Position numbers and translations under genes: made by a program
The notes under the pieces: model-generated
Told to the model about the DNA's origin: nothing
What the model saw: the letters and a program-made list of their open reading frames with translations, nothing else
The model's database searches: none
Part shown: positions 1 through 10,387 of the stretch, in pieces
How the letters are laid out: each line of letters opens with the position of its first letter
Numbering within the stretch: position 1 is the stretch's first letter
Assembly (NCBI GenBank): GCA_900155495.1
Contig: FTLJ01001093.1
Span: forward strand, 1 to 13,609
DNA: 13,609 nucleotides
From: Porogramme epimiltina
Lineage: Eukaryota > Basidiomycota > Agaricomycetes > Polyporales > Polyporaceae
Direction of reading: 5' to 3'

Positions 1-1440
1 GCCCCTGCCCCCCGCCCCCCTCGCCGACGCGGCCGACGCGAACACCCTCACCCTCCCCTGCTTGCGCTTCCCCGCCTACCCGCCTCTCGGCATATCGCAC
101 CCCCTATCACCACCTGCGCGCAGTGCAGCCGTTGCTCTCGCCACTTCCAGCACCCCGTGCGGCGCGCTGCGGGCATCCTGAGCCCCTAGCAGCCCCGGAG
201 CAAGCGGGGAACGCGCAGTTAGGGGAGAGCGCAGGGCGGCGCCGTCCATCGCGCCTCGACAATCACTGTGCTGGGGTGCTCGATCGTGCGCAGCCGCCCC
301 GGGGCGTGCGAGCTCCTGGCGCCGCCGCCCGACGCGTTCCCAGCGCACCCTAGGCGGAGCTCGGGGCTCAAGCTGGGGATGGGCAGGGAAGCAACTCAGC
401 GAGGCGGCCCGGGACGCGCCCTCCGCACCTAGGAGATCCCCGAGGGCCCTCTCGACAGAAGCACGAGTGCGTCGCGCCAGCGTTCGGGGTGGGATGCGAG
501 CTGCGAGCGTGCCTGCAGCAGCACCTGCGTCTCGCTCGCTCGCTGGTTTGCGCGCGAGACGGGCCGCCTCTGGCTGTCAGGCCGCCGCCACTGGACCGCA
601 GGACGCGCGAAACGCGACGACCGTCTGCTGTGGACGACGGCGCCGCGCCGGCGCGGGCCGCGCCTCGTCGTCATCGTCGAAATCGGCTGCCCGCCTCCCG
701 GGCGGGACAGGACGTGGGCCCGCGAACCGCGGGGGTGTCACGACGTATGGCGGCGGCGGAGGCGCAGCTGTGGTGCATGGAGGATCTGCCGAGCGCGCCG
801 CTCGCCGTTGCTCGCCATCCCCCCCGGGCCCTCATCCGGGCCGCGACGGCGGGTGCGTCGGCTGCTGTCGCGCGCACCACACTCCTCGTATGCACCCGAG
901 GACGCACGAAACGCGGCGACCATCTGTTTGTGCGCCACAGCGCGGGGCGGGATGTCGCCTTGGTGGGCGGGGCATGCTCGTCGAAATCGGCTGTCGGGCG
1001 TGGAACTGGGCGGGGCACGCCGCCGTTGCGCTGATGTCGGGGTGTCGGGATGGTGAGAACGCGCGCGCGTGCCCTGGCGGGCCGGAGGATATGGGAATCG
1101 GGGAACGGCGCGCGGGTGGGAGGCTATTGTGGGTGGTGCGCTGGCGTGCGCCGGCGCGCTGGACGTCGCGTGTGAGTGTTCCTTTCTTCCGGGAGGGGGG
1201 TTATGTTTGCTCTGCTGTTCGGGCTGACGTTAGTCCGTAGCGAAGATGCCTCAAGTCGGGGCTGCAAGGGGAGCGAAAGGGACGAGGAGGCGAAACGCGA
1301 TGGGGTGCAAATTTTTTTCGGCTACGTCGAGGTGTGTGTGTTGGTGCCCCCCCATCGCTGTACCTTGTCTAATGTTTGGGCGGGCCGACACAAGACCAGA
1401 ACGGCACAATAGACCGTCTCCATGGTCCCCATCGCCCTAA
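1..1440. other. Gene-free GC-rich stretch, left edge
   Basis: No frame here shows a recognisable domain. From the edge, frame 2 is open from base 2 to TGA at 179-181 (59 codons, beginning LPPAPLADAADANT). It could be the last exon of a gene cut by the window, but nothing beyond openness supports this. Several overlapping frames across 430-1240 are Arg/Ala/Gly-rich and look compositional. The diverged direct repeat at 600-993 is the only clear structure. Confidence 0.5.
600..993 (+). repeat. Diverged direct repeat, two copies about 300 bp apart
   Basis: A stretch of about 30 bases beginning AGGACGC at 600 recurs at 899 with about five differences, all transitions. A second shared block of 16 identical bases (TCGTCGAAATCGGCTG) occurs at 674-689 and 978-993. 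The offsets are 299 and 304, so a small indel separates the two blocks. This supports an old tandem duplication of a unit of about 300 bp. A faint further echo, GCGAAACGCGA, lies near 1292. Confidence 0.6.
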
Positions 1441-2441
1441 CTGGAATTTTCTGGGCCCCGCGTCGCCCGGCGGGGGGTGCGTCGGTGAGCTACGCGTCCT
1501 TCGTTCTCCCACAAGCTAGCACCCCCGCCCACAAACGCGCCAAGAAACCTACCCCTCGCCGCGGCCGTGTCTCGAAACCTAGATCATAGTGCACCCGGTG
1601 CTGGCCCCCGAGCCTTCACCGACGATGAACGTTCTGCGGCCTCTCATCTCCCATGTCAGTTGAAGCCCCTCACCGCCCAACCAGCCCATATCCGGAGAAA
1701 TCCCCCTACCTCCTCGCGGCTACAACGGCAACACGCCTCCCATCCCCCTCTTCTGCCCGCCGCGCGTCGCGCTCAAAGGAGGCGGGAGCAGTGCCATCGT
1801 CGAGCACCTCGATCCGCGCCTCTCATCCCCATCCAGCGCCCCGGAATAACCCAGCGCGACGCCCCCACCCTCCTGGCCTAGGCGGCGGCCGGGTCGAGTG
1901 TGGTCGCCGTCCAAGCCCGCGTGGAAATTCTAACCCTCCAAAACGGGCGCTTATTCGCAACCGAGCGCAGAGGGCGCGCCCCGACCCCCCACCGGCCGCT
2001 CGCGGGGCCCCATCGGTGCAGTGCTTCGGCGCCGAGCGACGTGTACAGCGGAAGGGGCGGCAGCGAGGTCGTTTCCCGCCCGGCGATCAGAATGACACCC
2101 GGGAGGTCGCGGTCGAGTGATCGGGGCGCGGACGCCAGCGTTGGGCGGGCCGTTGGGGACGTGCTACACCCTGCAGGTACGCCGCGCGCCTTCTGGAGGG
2201 TCGTTTGGTGCCGACGCTGCTCCAGGCCGCTCGAAGAGGCCCTGGAGGCATCCCCCACCCCGCGGCCGCGACGGCGTTGCTGGCGTGCCGCCGAATAGAT
2301 TGGACGCCGGCGGGTCTTCACGGCCTGTGCCCTCCCCTGGCCGACGAGCAGCGTATCGTCGAGACTTCCCGACGAGAAGATGGTCTAGGCGGCACGAGGA
2401 GGGGGTGCAGCGTGGGGCGCCGCGAACACGGCGACAACACC

Positions 2442-2690
2442 GCGCTCAACAGACTAGAGGCCGACCTCCGACTCCAGGCCGGTGTCGACGTCACTTCCGT
2501 GCTCCTACCCACGCAAAATTGCCTTGGGAAGGGCACGCGGTGTCGAAGGAGGCCTCATGCCGGCGGCGGGGGGCGCGAGGTCGTTCCCAGGTGTGCGAGC
2601 GCAATCATCCCCGCAGGCTCGCGCTTAACAGACTAGACACCGATCCCCATCCCCCCGCGACTTCCAAGACGTCGCCCTCCCTCTCTCCGC
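2442..2690 (+). repeat. Diverged direct repeat, spacing about 179 bp
   Basis: GCGCTCAACAGACTAGAGG at 2442 and GCGCTTAACAGACTAGACA at 2621 match at 16 of 19 positions and both continue with CCGA. Further along, GACGTC followed by CT-rich sequence recurs about 180 bp apart (near 2487 and 2668), so homology extends beyond the core. A weaker related string, AATAGATTGGACGCCG, lies near 2293. It looks like a decayed tandem array. Confidence 0.5.
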
Positions 2691-3503
2691 CCCCTTCAGG
2701 GCCGCAAGACCGCTCGACGACGTTGGCCCCTTGCCCTGGCCGCACCAGGGGGCGATCGCAGCACTATCAATACGCCCACCGGGCACCCCAAGACCCCACC
2801 CGGACACCTCTCATGCCCCGCCACGGACGGCATCAGCCAACGCCCCCACGTCCGTCACCCAGCGTCCCGCCACCGTCTTACTCGGCCCCGGCGCACAAGC
2901 ACTTTCTGCCACACGTAGAGCCAGGGCACGCCCGTGCGGGGGGAGTCCTACCCCTCGCGCGCGGGCGACGGCGCGGAGGGCCGGTCGGGGCGCCCACGCC
3001 CGTCACGTCGCTGTCGCGGCTCGGCTGGCGCCCGCCAGGCCTGCCCGCCTTCGCGGCGTGTGCCATTCGGGGAGCTGTGACGGGCCTTCGCGGTCGTGTC
3101 GCGAGCATGCGGTCGTGGAGCACGGTGAGTGGTCTTTCTGCACGCGCGCGACTGGTCTCGCCCGCCGTGGGCTGCGGGTCGGGGTGGCGGCGCTTGTGTC
3201 ACCGCCCAATAGAAGGGGCGGGGCGGGGCGGGCGGGAGTGGGATCCTCTCGCGGGGGCCTTGGCGGGCTCGTCTGGTTGGCGCGAGGATGGCGGTGGCCG
3301 CGCGGATGGGAGCGGCCGGCTGGCTATGCTGCGACTGCAGCCGTCCGGATTGATGAGAAGCCGCGAACGCTGCTCAGACTCTCCGCCCCCGTCGCGCCCT
3401 CCGTTCAGCTTCTCCCCGTTTATTGTCGAAGTCGATGGGGCTGCCCACTGAGCCGAGTAGTGGAGCGGGGGGTGGGATGGGGAGGATGTGCATCCTGGGA
3501 TCC

Positions 3504-3513
3504 TGGGATCCCA
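3504..3513. repeat. Perfect palindrome TGGGATCCCA within a short tandem repeat
   Basis: TCCTGGGA is repeated twice in tandem just upstream (3493-3508) and runs into the 10-bp palindrome. It is a compact local structure with no adjacent gene; function unknown. Confidence 0.6.
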
Positions 3514-3550
3514 AGGACCCCCGCCGGCCGCGGCTTCGCAGACCTGTAAA

Positions 3551-5400
3551 GATGGGATTCGATCACAATTACGATTGAGACGTGGGGTTAACCAGTCTCT
3601 GGGGACCTTCGCGGAGATGGTGGCTCGGCTCCGGACCATTTTCCTCTGCTGTGATGGATAGAAGGCGGCAATTGTGAGGGAGAGTCCGGGGAGGGGGACT
3701 CCGACTCTCGCTCAAACATCTGAAGGCGGAAAGAGGACGCCTCCAGTGTTTGTGGTCCAGACAGCCTTCTGCGACTCCGGACGTTTTGTTGCGGTAGCTG
3801 CCCGCGCGCTCTGCTCACACGCCTTCGTCCAGACAAGTCGATCCAGGACGACCACACCGCGTTCTCTGTCACCTCGTGAGTGCCCTCCGCTCTCCCGGTA
3901 GCGACCCACTTGACTCACCAGCTGCTCCCGCAGGCCACCTGAGAGCGGATTGCATCGCGAGGCGTTAGAACTCTGTCAGAATATGCCATATCGGCGACCA
4001 TACAAGTATGCGTTTACCCTCGTATACATGTCGCATTTCTCAAATGGGGCTTGTTAGATCCGCCTGCACCCGGAGGGTCCTCAATGCTCAGCATCCCGAG
4101 GCTTCCCGGAAAACCCTCTTCCGCCATCAAGAAGTTCAATAACGCACCACGGCCGGTGTGCCCGACCGCGAACTCGTTGGCTTTGGACGACTGCGTCACA
4201 CACAGCGCCACATGCGGCGGGGAATGCCGCCGCCGCCGCCGCGGGAAGCGGCGGCGGGTTGTTCCACATTTGAAGTGACGTTCGGAATGACGGTCCCTTG
4301 CCGTTGCCATGCTTTAGAGAGCGTGGCGCCGTTTTCTGAGGGGACGTTCTGTTGTTCTCGTGCAGCCGCCGCTGGACGGCTCATTCCGGAAATATTCTGC
4401 AAAGAATACGTTATGGATGTACGGCGGCGCGAAGATCAGACTCACGCACGCGCATCCGCGCTCTCTGCCACCGCTCGCTGGAGCGGGCAGTCCGACGTCG
4501 GGCGCGCGAGAGCTGCGGCATCGCGAGTGTTGCGTTTTTTGCGGCATTATTCACTCTTCGCGTTTCTCCGCACGCTCTCTCCTCCCGTTCCCGATCGGAG
4601 GCATCCCCGGCGCAGACCGCACGGTTCTCTTTCCCTTTCGTTTTCCGCTCTGTATCCGGCCGGACGTGCCAATCCGCAGCGATGTGATGCATATGCTGTG
4701 TGCCACGCGCACGCCCGCGAGGGAGCGTACGATGCCTTTGGCAGGCGACTGGACACGCCCGCGATATAGGACGAGCACCAGGGGTGTGCGAGATTGGCGA
4801 GATGTCGCTGGGCCGGGTGCCGAGTTAGTCTATATGACAAGGACAGCTGTCGGAGCACCGTCCCGCGCCGCTGAGTGCTGGGGGCCTTCTGAGTGTTAGG
4901 CGGACTTGGGCACGGCCGCCGGCAGGGCCTTCCGCGGAGCTCGAGTGCGCCAGCAGCTGGCTGCGCGGGCGGGCGGGGGGCTGGGGCCTGCGCTCGTCAG
5001 CCGTCGCACCCGGGCGTGGTTTGACTCGGACAGCTCCTTCCCGCCGAACCTTCCAGTAAGCCGCGCCCGTGCCCCCGGCGACTCTGTCTGGGCTTTGCAC
5101 GCGCGCGTATTCGGCCAAGCCCAGCCCGTTGGTGGAGTGTCGTGACGAGCCCTGGGATTGGGCGGGCCGTTGCGTGGATTGTTAAGACGTAAGAGTGCTT
5201 AGGGCCGCGATAGGGAGGCGGCGCGTCGTAGTAGGATTCGCGGTCGCTCCGCGTGCTGCTGTGGTCCCGATGGTCGCGAATGTGGTGGGCTCGCGGGCGT
5301 GTAGGTGCTCGTCATTACTGCCGCACGGTCTGACCCCAGCGGGAGCGGGCACAGCAGGCGAGCCCTGGCCGGAGCGTGGGTACCGCAGGCCTATACTCGT
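3551..5400. other. Gene-free stretch
   Basis: No frame carries a recognisable motif. Open frames are under about 205 codons and overlap in several phases on both strands between 4150 and 4900. Composition is closer to balanced than in the flanks. The GCC/GGC hairpin cluster at 4214-4257 is the one notable structure. Confidence 0.45.
4214..4257. repeat. GCC/GGC trinucleotide tract with two competing hairpins
   Basis: A central GCC repeat can pair with GGC-type arms on either side. GCGGCGG at 4214-4220 can pair with CCGCCGC at 4227-4233. CCGCCGCCGC at 4233-4242 can pair with GCGGCGGCGG at 4248-4257, giving a perfect 10-bp stem with a GGGAA loop. The GCC phase allows sliding, so the two hairpins compete. 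No gene adjoins it. Confidence 0.65.
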
Positions 5401-8400
5401 CTTTGCGTCCTAGTTGGATCAGCACCCGGCTGAGATCTAGTGTTCAGCGACGGTGACGGGACCGCGGGGTTCGACCGCGGCGTCAGTTCCTCATTGATAT
5501 CGTGCCAGGAGGGCCCTCGCACGCTGTTGGGCTGTCGTGCCAGCTGTTCACTCTCCTGCTTCGCTGAATTATGAGCCGTCTAAACACAGATCACGGGTGG
5601 GTGCTCAGTGGTCCTTTGGTCTGTTCACGTACCTATGTCGATGTCCCCCTTTTCCATCTGCGCAGCTTTCGTCCGTACAGGAGATGCACGAGATACAATC
5701 ACCTACTGCGCCAACTGCTCCCAATGTTAAACTTGGGCCCGATCCTACTCCCCTGCGCCTTATCGCTGTTGCTGTCTGTCTAGGCACTGACAGCTGGTCA
5801 GCAGAAGGGGAGTTAGTCCCGCACCCCCCCTCCCCTCAGGGGAACCCTGCCCGCCTTTTGCTCTAACCTTTACCACATCTTTGTTGGGGCGTTCCACAAT
5901 GAACGCCGATCCTGAGCGCTGCCCGGACCTTCTCCAGTACAGCGTGGGGCTAGGGGCGGCAATGGACCAGCACTCTCTCACAGTATCGCGAGTGCGCCTA
6001 GGATTGGGTTACCGACCATCGCTGGCCCCACTCGCCCTCCCGAACAGAGTCGGCGGCCTCTCTTGCAGAGCCTCCCGAATCGTTGTGGCGTATAAGGTCA
6101 GATCATATGGCTGCAGCGAGGCAGTACGTCACGGGGCGCGTGCTTCCCATGGCTCGGCCGTGCACTAAAGGGACTAGTCGCTCCTATCGCACGCAGGCGC
6201 GTCCGCCCTGTGGGGTGCGCAGTGGCTCAACCTTCTGCCGCGAACCTCAGGTCCCGCGTGTCCTTCGTGCCCGCGGCTTGTATTACACATCGACCTTGTC
6301 CAGAGGGCCGTCCTAGGCCCGCATTGAAAGGGAGAGGAGCAATCGGTGTGGATGGTCCACAGATACGTGATCAGAGGCCGGCGGTGAGTATTACCAATAT
6401 AGAAGGTTTCTTTCCGCACGAGCGGGGATGCGGGGAAGTCTGCATGATTTCGAAGCTTTGCGGCCTCGCCGCGCCGCGCGAACGCGCACTCGTTTCAGGA
6501 TGAGGTGCGGTGTGGATTTGTGTGCACCACGGACGCAGTTGCCGCCCGTTGACGACCATTGCGTAAACCGCGGAGTGGAACTTCATTGATGACGACGGAG
6601 GGGAGGACGCGCCCGCGGGAATCTCAAACTTGTCCACAATCCGATGCTGAGGGCTGGGGGTGGATGTGCACATGAGCGGGGATCTTTGGGGCTTTCCTTT
6701 TTACCTCGTGTGGCTTGGATTTTCTCGGGATTAGCCTGGAATGTCGATTTTTCGCCACCGAACATGCTTATTCGGGAACGCTCCCTCTTTGTGGCGCTCG
6801 ATGAGGAGCTCCTGGACGATAACGCCAATTTTATGAAAGCACCGTGATCTGCGCGCATTACGATCATCGTGAGCTTGTCCTTTACCCGAGGATATATCTG
6901 TGGTTACTCATATTCCTTGTTTCCTTCTGAGCCTGCCTCGGGTGCGTTTGCGGCTGAGTCTTCAACATATACCGCTGGGCTGACGCTGTGCTATAAGAGT
7001 TTAGTGACCGAACAGGCACAACGAATAATAATTTTAATACCTGATAATGGCGGTATTACTGTGTTGAACCATACGTGGATATTGCAAAGCCTCGTAACTT
7101 GAGAGGTTGGGGCAAGAATGGAGAAAACGTGCACCGCCACGTTGTTTACAAAATTGATAGACGCCGGCCTCAAATGTGTCATTCATTTCGTCTATCGGCC
7201 ATCCCTCGCCGCCTTCTTCATCTTGAACTGTCCTGGCAGTGTTGACGCATCTCGAGGGCCTCAATCTTAACCAGGCGATTGATCAATTCAACTTTAGCTG
7301 CAGATGCCGCGAGTATACGTGTCTTTCTGGTGCGCCATTCATATGATTCATCGGATGGTTCAAAGCTTCGAGCTATCGCCGCCTGTGGTGCGGCGCACCG
7401 CTCACAACATAAACATCTCGTTCCGTAGTGGCGCTGTGGGTACCATTATCTCTGATCTGTCCATCTGCGAAGTCTGACTTCCTGCATTGTGCACAGACTC
7501 GCCGCCGTACGTCCTAGAGTGTTCCCATCTGCCCGGAGTTTTATTCCAAGTTCGCTACCAATACTGCGTTCCCTTGATGACTGGTGTGGCCGCGGCGACC
7601 GAAACCTGCCTGGTTGAGGGGCTGTGGGAATAGGAATACGCATCCCACCACTGGCACGGATTCTTCGACTCTCTTTGTCACCGGAGCGAGAATAGGTCAC
7701 ATACCCGAGTCATCCCAAGCTCCTCGAAGATGGACGCGGCGCTTGTGTGCCTGACGTGCCTTGTACTCTCGTCCGAGGCGTTGCTGTCCTCGGGACTCGG
7801 ATCTTCGTGACCAGCACCACCCGCCGCTCCTGAGTTTGACGGTAGGCCGATTGTTGTACGTTATACCATGATCAAGTTCCCTGGTTCCATTTGCTCACGC
7901 TTTCGTCTCAGGTCTTCGCGCTCCTCGAAGGAGAAGGAAACCCCGGATGCCTGAATGATCGTATTTGTGTGGCTCAGAGTCGGTAAGAGAAGCTCCGGGA
8001 AAGGCGAAGTTGCGTTCGACGCCCATATTTGGTCACTTGTTCCCATGTCCGGGCCGGTAGGCCCGGTGCGGGCTCGTCCGAACGTTCTCCTTCCAAGGCT
8101 CACTAACTTTGAGCTCTATCATCGATCGAATCGAGTGCTATTTGTGAGTTCTGGTTCTATCCGCCCAGGTACCTTCGAAGACCTCTCGTAGAACTCTCTA
8201 GAAGTCATGGTCATTATGAAGAGACCGGCGCAAGCAACGCCCCGCATTCATGTTCACGGTGTGTGGACAGTTCTCGCGAAACATATGCCTTCTTGACACC
8301 GTTACGTCTCGCATGATCCTTCTTTTTAGATCCCTCTCCCATCCTACCCGAGGTGCCCCGCGTCGCTAAGGGGGAAGTCGTCTGTCTGCGCTCAGACGAT

Positions 8401-8990
8401 CTGAATGTTCGTCCCGCATTATCGGGTAAGCTCCTCAACGGATAGAAAATCGGTTCGCTAATATCAGCACTAAACGTCTGACTTTTCTGGGCAGAAACCC
8501 TGGAATGTCAATCAAAGATGGACCTGTGCGGCGTCGTATCTTCGTCTGATTTTGCACGCGCGATGCAGCAGAGGATGCATGCCCGGGAGCATCGAACTCC
8601 CAGATGTGACTTGCGTTGGCGAGCGATGCTCGCGCCGGGGCATCTGTTAGTGGATAGACGAGCGAACGCAGAAGGCCGCGCGGTATGCCGCATCCTGTGA
8701 GCGATGATTCCTCCACGCCGAAATCTTCGTCCAACTATCTCGCGCGCGGGCTCCATCACCCCCGTGCGCGGGGCGCAACACCTTCCCAAGGCTCGGCCAT
8801 TCGAAGGCTGATGATGTGTGGGCGCACGCCCTACGGATGGCTGTTCCGCTTCCCACGGCCGCCGCGTAGCCACCCAATGGAGCGAAACGCCGTCGCGCAT
8901 CGTCTATGAGGATCTGTGGGCTCAGCGCGAATGACGAGTGCGCTCCTAGCCCGCGGAGCCCCTATCTGGAGAAGCTGTTGTCCTGCAGCC
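5401..8990. other. Gene-free stretch with lower GC; possible decayed coding or mobile DNA
   Basis: Parts of this stretch are AT-richer than the flanks (20 of 60 bases are G+C at 7021-7080). Minus-strand frames of about 60-130 codons are spaced along about 6370-8900, some ordinary-looking in composition (for example 6583-6867, 7034-7264, 7861-8103, 8435-8734). I could not join them with credible introns and recognised no transposase, reverse transcriptase or other domain. It could be an old degenerate element or intergenic DNA. Confidence 0.35.
8049..8066. repeat. Short inverted repeat, 7-bp stem and 4-base loop
   Basis: CCGGGCC at 8049-8055 is followed by GGTA and then GGCCCGG at 8060-8066. 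It stands out in a locally less GC-rich area. No T-run or gene end is adjacent, so a terminator reading is not supported. Confidence 0.55.
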
Positions 8991-9739
8991 CCGCCTCCCC
9001 CCCTCTCCCGCCCCCCGCCCCTCTTCTCCTCGGAAAAAACGCCGTTCTCCCGCGGGACTGCGCCGCGTGCCCCGTCCACACAATACGGGCTGCCAGGGCG
9101 ACACACGCTCATGTCCCTCGGAGCGCGGATTACTGGGCCCCACACGGGTGAATAGCCCGTAATCATGCGCCCACTGTCATTTCATCTCGCCTACGGCGCA
9201 GTGCAGTGGCGATTGAGTAGTGAAAATGATAACGTTGACAATGTTCCGCGCCCCCGGACGCGGCCTTCCCTTCTCGAGAGCGTGCTCGACAGGGAACTTG
9301 AACTCCAGTGTCCCACCCCGCCCGATCCAGGCCCCACGCTCCCTGGGCTAGCCGATATCGTCCCCCATGACGCGCCAGGCTGCAGGAGAAGGACGCCGCC
9401 GCCCGCGCGATGGCGCCGCGCCGCCGGCATACAAGGTTGCGTCGCGCCGCGCTGGTGCAGAATCCGTCCGCGGCTGACACGCTGCTGAACTCTAAGCCGC
9501 CACGGCGGCGGCGCGTCGCGCTGCCACGCCCGCAGGCACGTGCCTCGAGGGGGCGCGTGGCGCGCTGCGTCCTCGAGGATGCGTGGCTCCCATGCATGCG
9601 TGCGTGGGTGCGTGGCGCGGCGGGGTGGCGGGGTGCAGGCTCTGTCGACGGGCGCGCTCGTGTCTCGTTTCGGACGATCTATCACGGTTCGTGCCTCCCA
9701 GGAATAAGGGGTGGTAAAGCTGCGCCCCTTTTGCGAGGG
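8991..9739. other. Gene-free GC-rich stretch downstream of the zinc-finger gene
   Basis: Frames on both strands are open for 80-280 codons but overlap heavily and are Arg/Pro/Ala-rich without domain motifs. C runs lie at about 8995-9022. GTGCGTGG-type short repeats occur around 9592-9635. Confidence 0.45.
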
Positions 9740-10387
9740 TGATTTGGTATCCATTATTCTTTGGTTTGGTGGGTAATAATACAGAGCGTTAACGTTACAT
9801 ATCGATAGAGTTGAGAGCGCATAAGAGCGACAGAGGGGGAGGAGGGGGCAAGGAGGGGGAGAGAGCGGGAGAGCGTGCATAGGAGAGCGAGCAGCGATCA
9901 GCGAAGACACCGAACATAAGGCAAATAACGACGCTGGGGCGAAAGCGAGCGGATAACGATAATTTAAGCAGACCATAAGGCGTGCGCGCCGGGGGCGCAC
10001 GCAAGGGCACACGAGCGAGTCAGGGCGGACGACCAAGGGGAGAGCGGGAGCAGGGTCCGGACGCCGCGTGAGTGCGCGGGCGGATGGGGAAGGCGTCGAG
10101 AGACAGATGGGGGCGGCCGCGGCGGGGACGGGAGGGGACCCGGAGGCGAGGGCGTGGGGGGGCGCGACCGGGGGAGGCCCGGTGTGGCGTCAATCACGGG
10201 ACAGGCCGGGCGACAAGCGACGACGCCTGCCACGCCGCGCCCCTTCCCCCTTCGCGTCTTCGCTTCCTTGCCCTTCCCGACGTCCGCTTCTTTTCGTCCG
10301 CGCGCGCTGGGGAAGGGGCCGCAGGGCTGGGTGGGTGGGAGGGGGTGCGCGCGAGGGGGAGAAGGCACAGGCTGAGGGGCTCGGCGC
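9740..10387 (-). other. Probable 3' untranslated region and end of the zinc-finger transcript
   Basis: On the minus strand this follows the TGA stop. It starts GC-rich and C-heavy, then changes near 9975 to T-rich text with repeated TTAT and TTATG. A pyrimidine tract rich in CTC and CCC follows (opposite the purine run at about 9831-9895), and the sequence near 9740-9790 is AT-rich, with AATAAT on the sense strand. Such a fall in GC after a fungal coding region fits a 3' UTR and cleavage zone. The exact poly(A) site cannot be read. Long open frames here overlap in two or three phases and look compositional. Confidence 0.4.
10194..10326 (-). other. Possible optional exon 5 encoding a basic tail of the zinc-finger protein
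   Basis: If the GTGAGC donor overlapping the stop codon is spliced to the CACCCAG acceptor, a 65-nt intron (10391-10327) is removed. The frame then stays open for 43 more residues before TGA at 10196-10194. The added tail contains KKRTSGRARKRRR, a dense basic stretch resembling a bipartite nuclear localisation signal. Against it, no CTRAC branch point is visible, and open frames are common at this GC content. Confidence 0.25.

Larger units (their letters stand above)
1441..3550. other. Gene-free C-rich then G-rich stretch with long but unsupported open frames
   Basis: A plus-strand frame stays open from 2117 to 3451. Its product is low-complexity Arg/Pro/Gly/Ser with no domain motif, and other frames on both strands are also open across much of it, as expected from few AT-rich stops. 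Base skew changes sharply: the line 2641-2700 has 33 C and 9 G, while from about 3050 G dominates. A donor-like GTGAGT sits at 3125-3130, but I found no matching exon pair. Diverged repeats lie at 2442-2690. Confidence 0.5.

Noticed and set aside
2141..2155. Exact 15-mer TTGGGCGGGCCGTTG shared with 5158-5172
   Set aside because: Similarity does not extend beyond the 15 bases. In GC-rich DNA of this length a chance match is plausible.
2117..3451. Longest plus-strand open frame (444 codons)
   Set aside because: Low-complexity Arg/Pro/Gly/Ser product with no domain motif. Overlapping open frames on both strands in the same DNA indicate a GC effect.
5461..5479. CCGCGG-GGTTCGA-CCGCGG inverted repeat resembling a tRNA T-arm
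   Set aside because: The loop does not start with TTC directly after the stem, and no upstream cloverleaf arms are present.
8585..8601. tRNA T-arm look-alike on the minus strand (GGGAG TTCGATG CTCCC)
   Set aside because: The arm is perfect and a partial acceptor stem can be drawn, but no D-arm with GG or anticodon arm fits the 36 bases between. Those bases form a separate GC hairpin instead.
9191..10036. Minus-strand frame of 281 codons downstream of the zinc-finger gene
   Set aside because: It covers the likely 3' UTR and a pyrimidine tract and shows no domain. Another open frame overlaps it.
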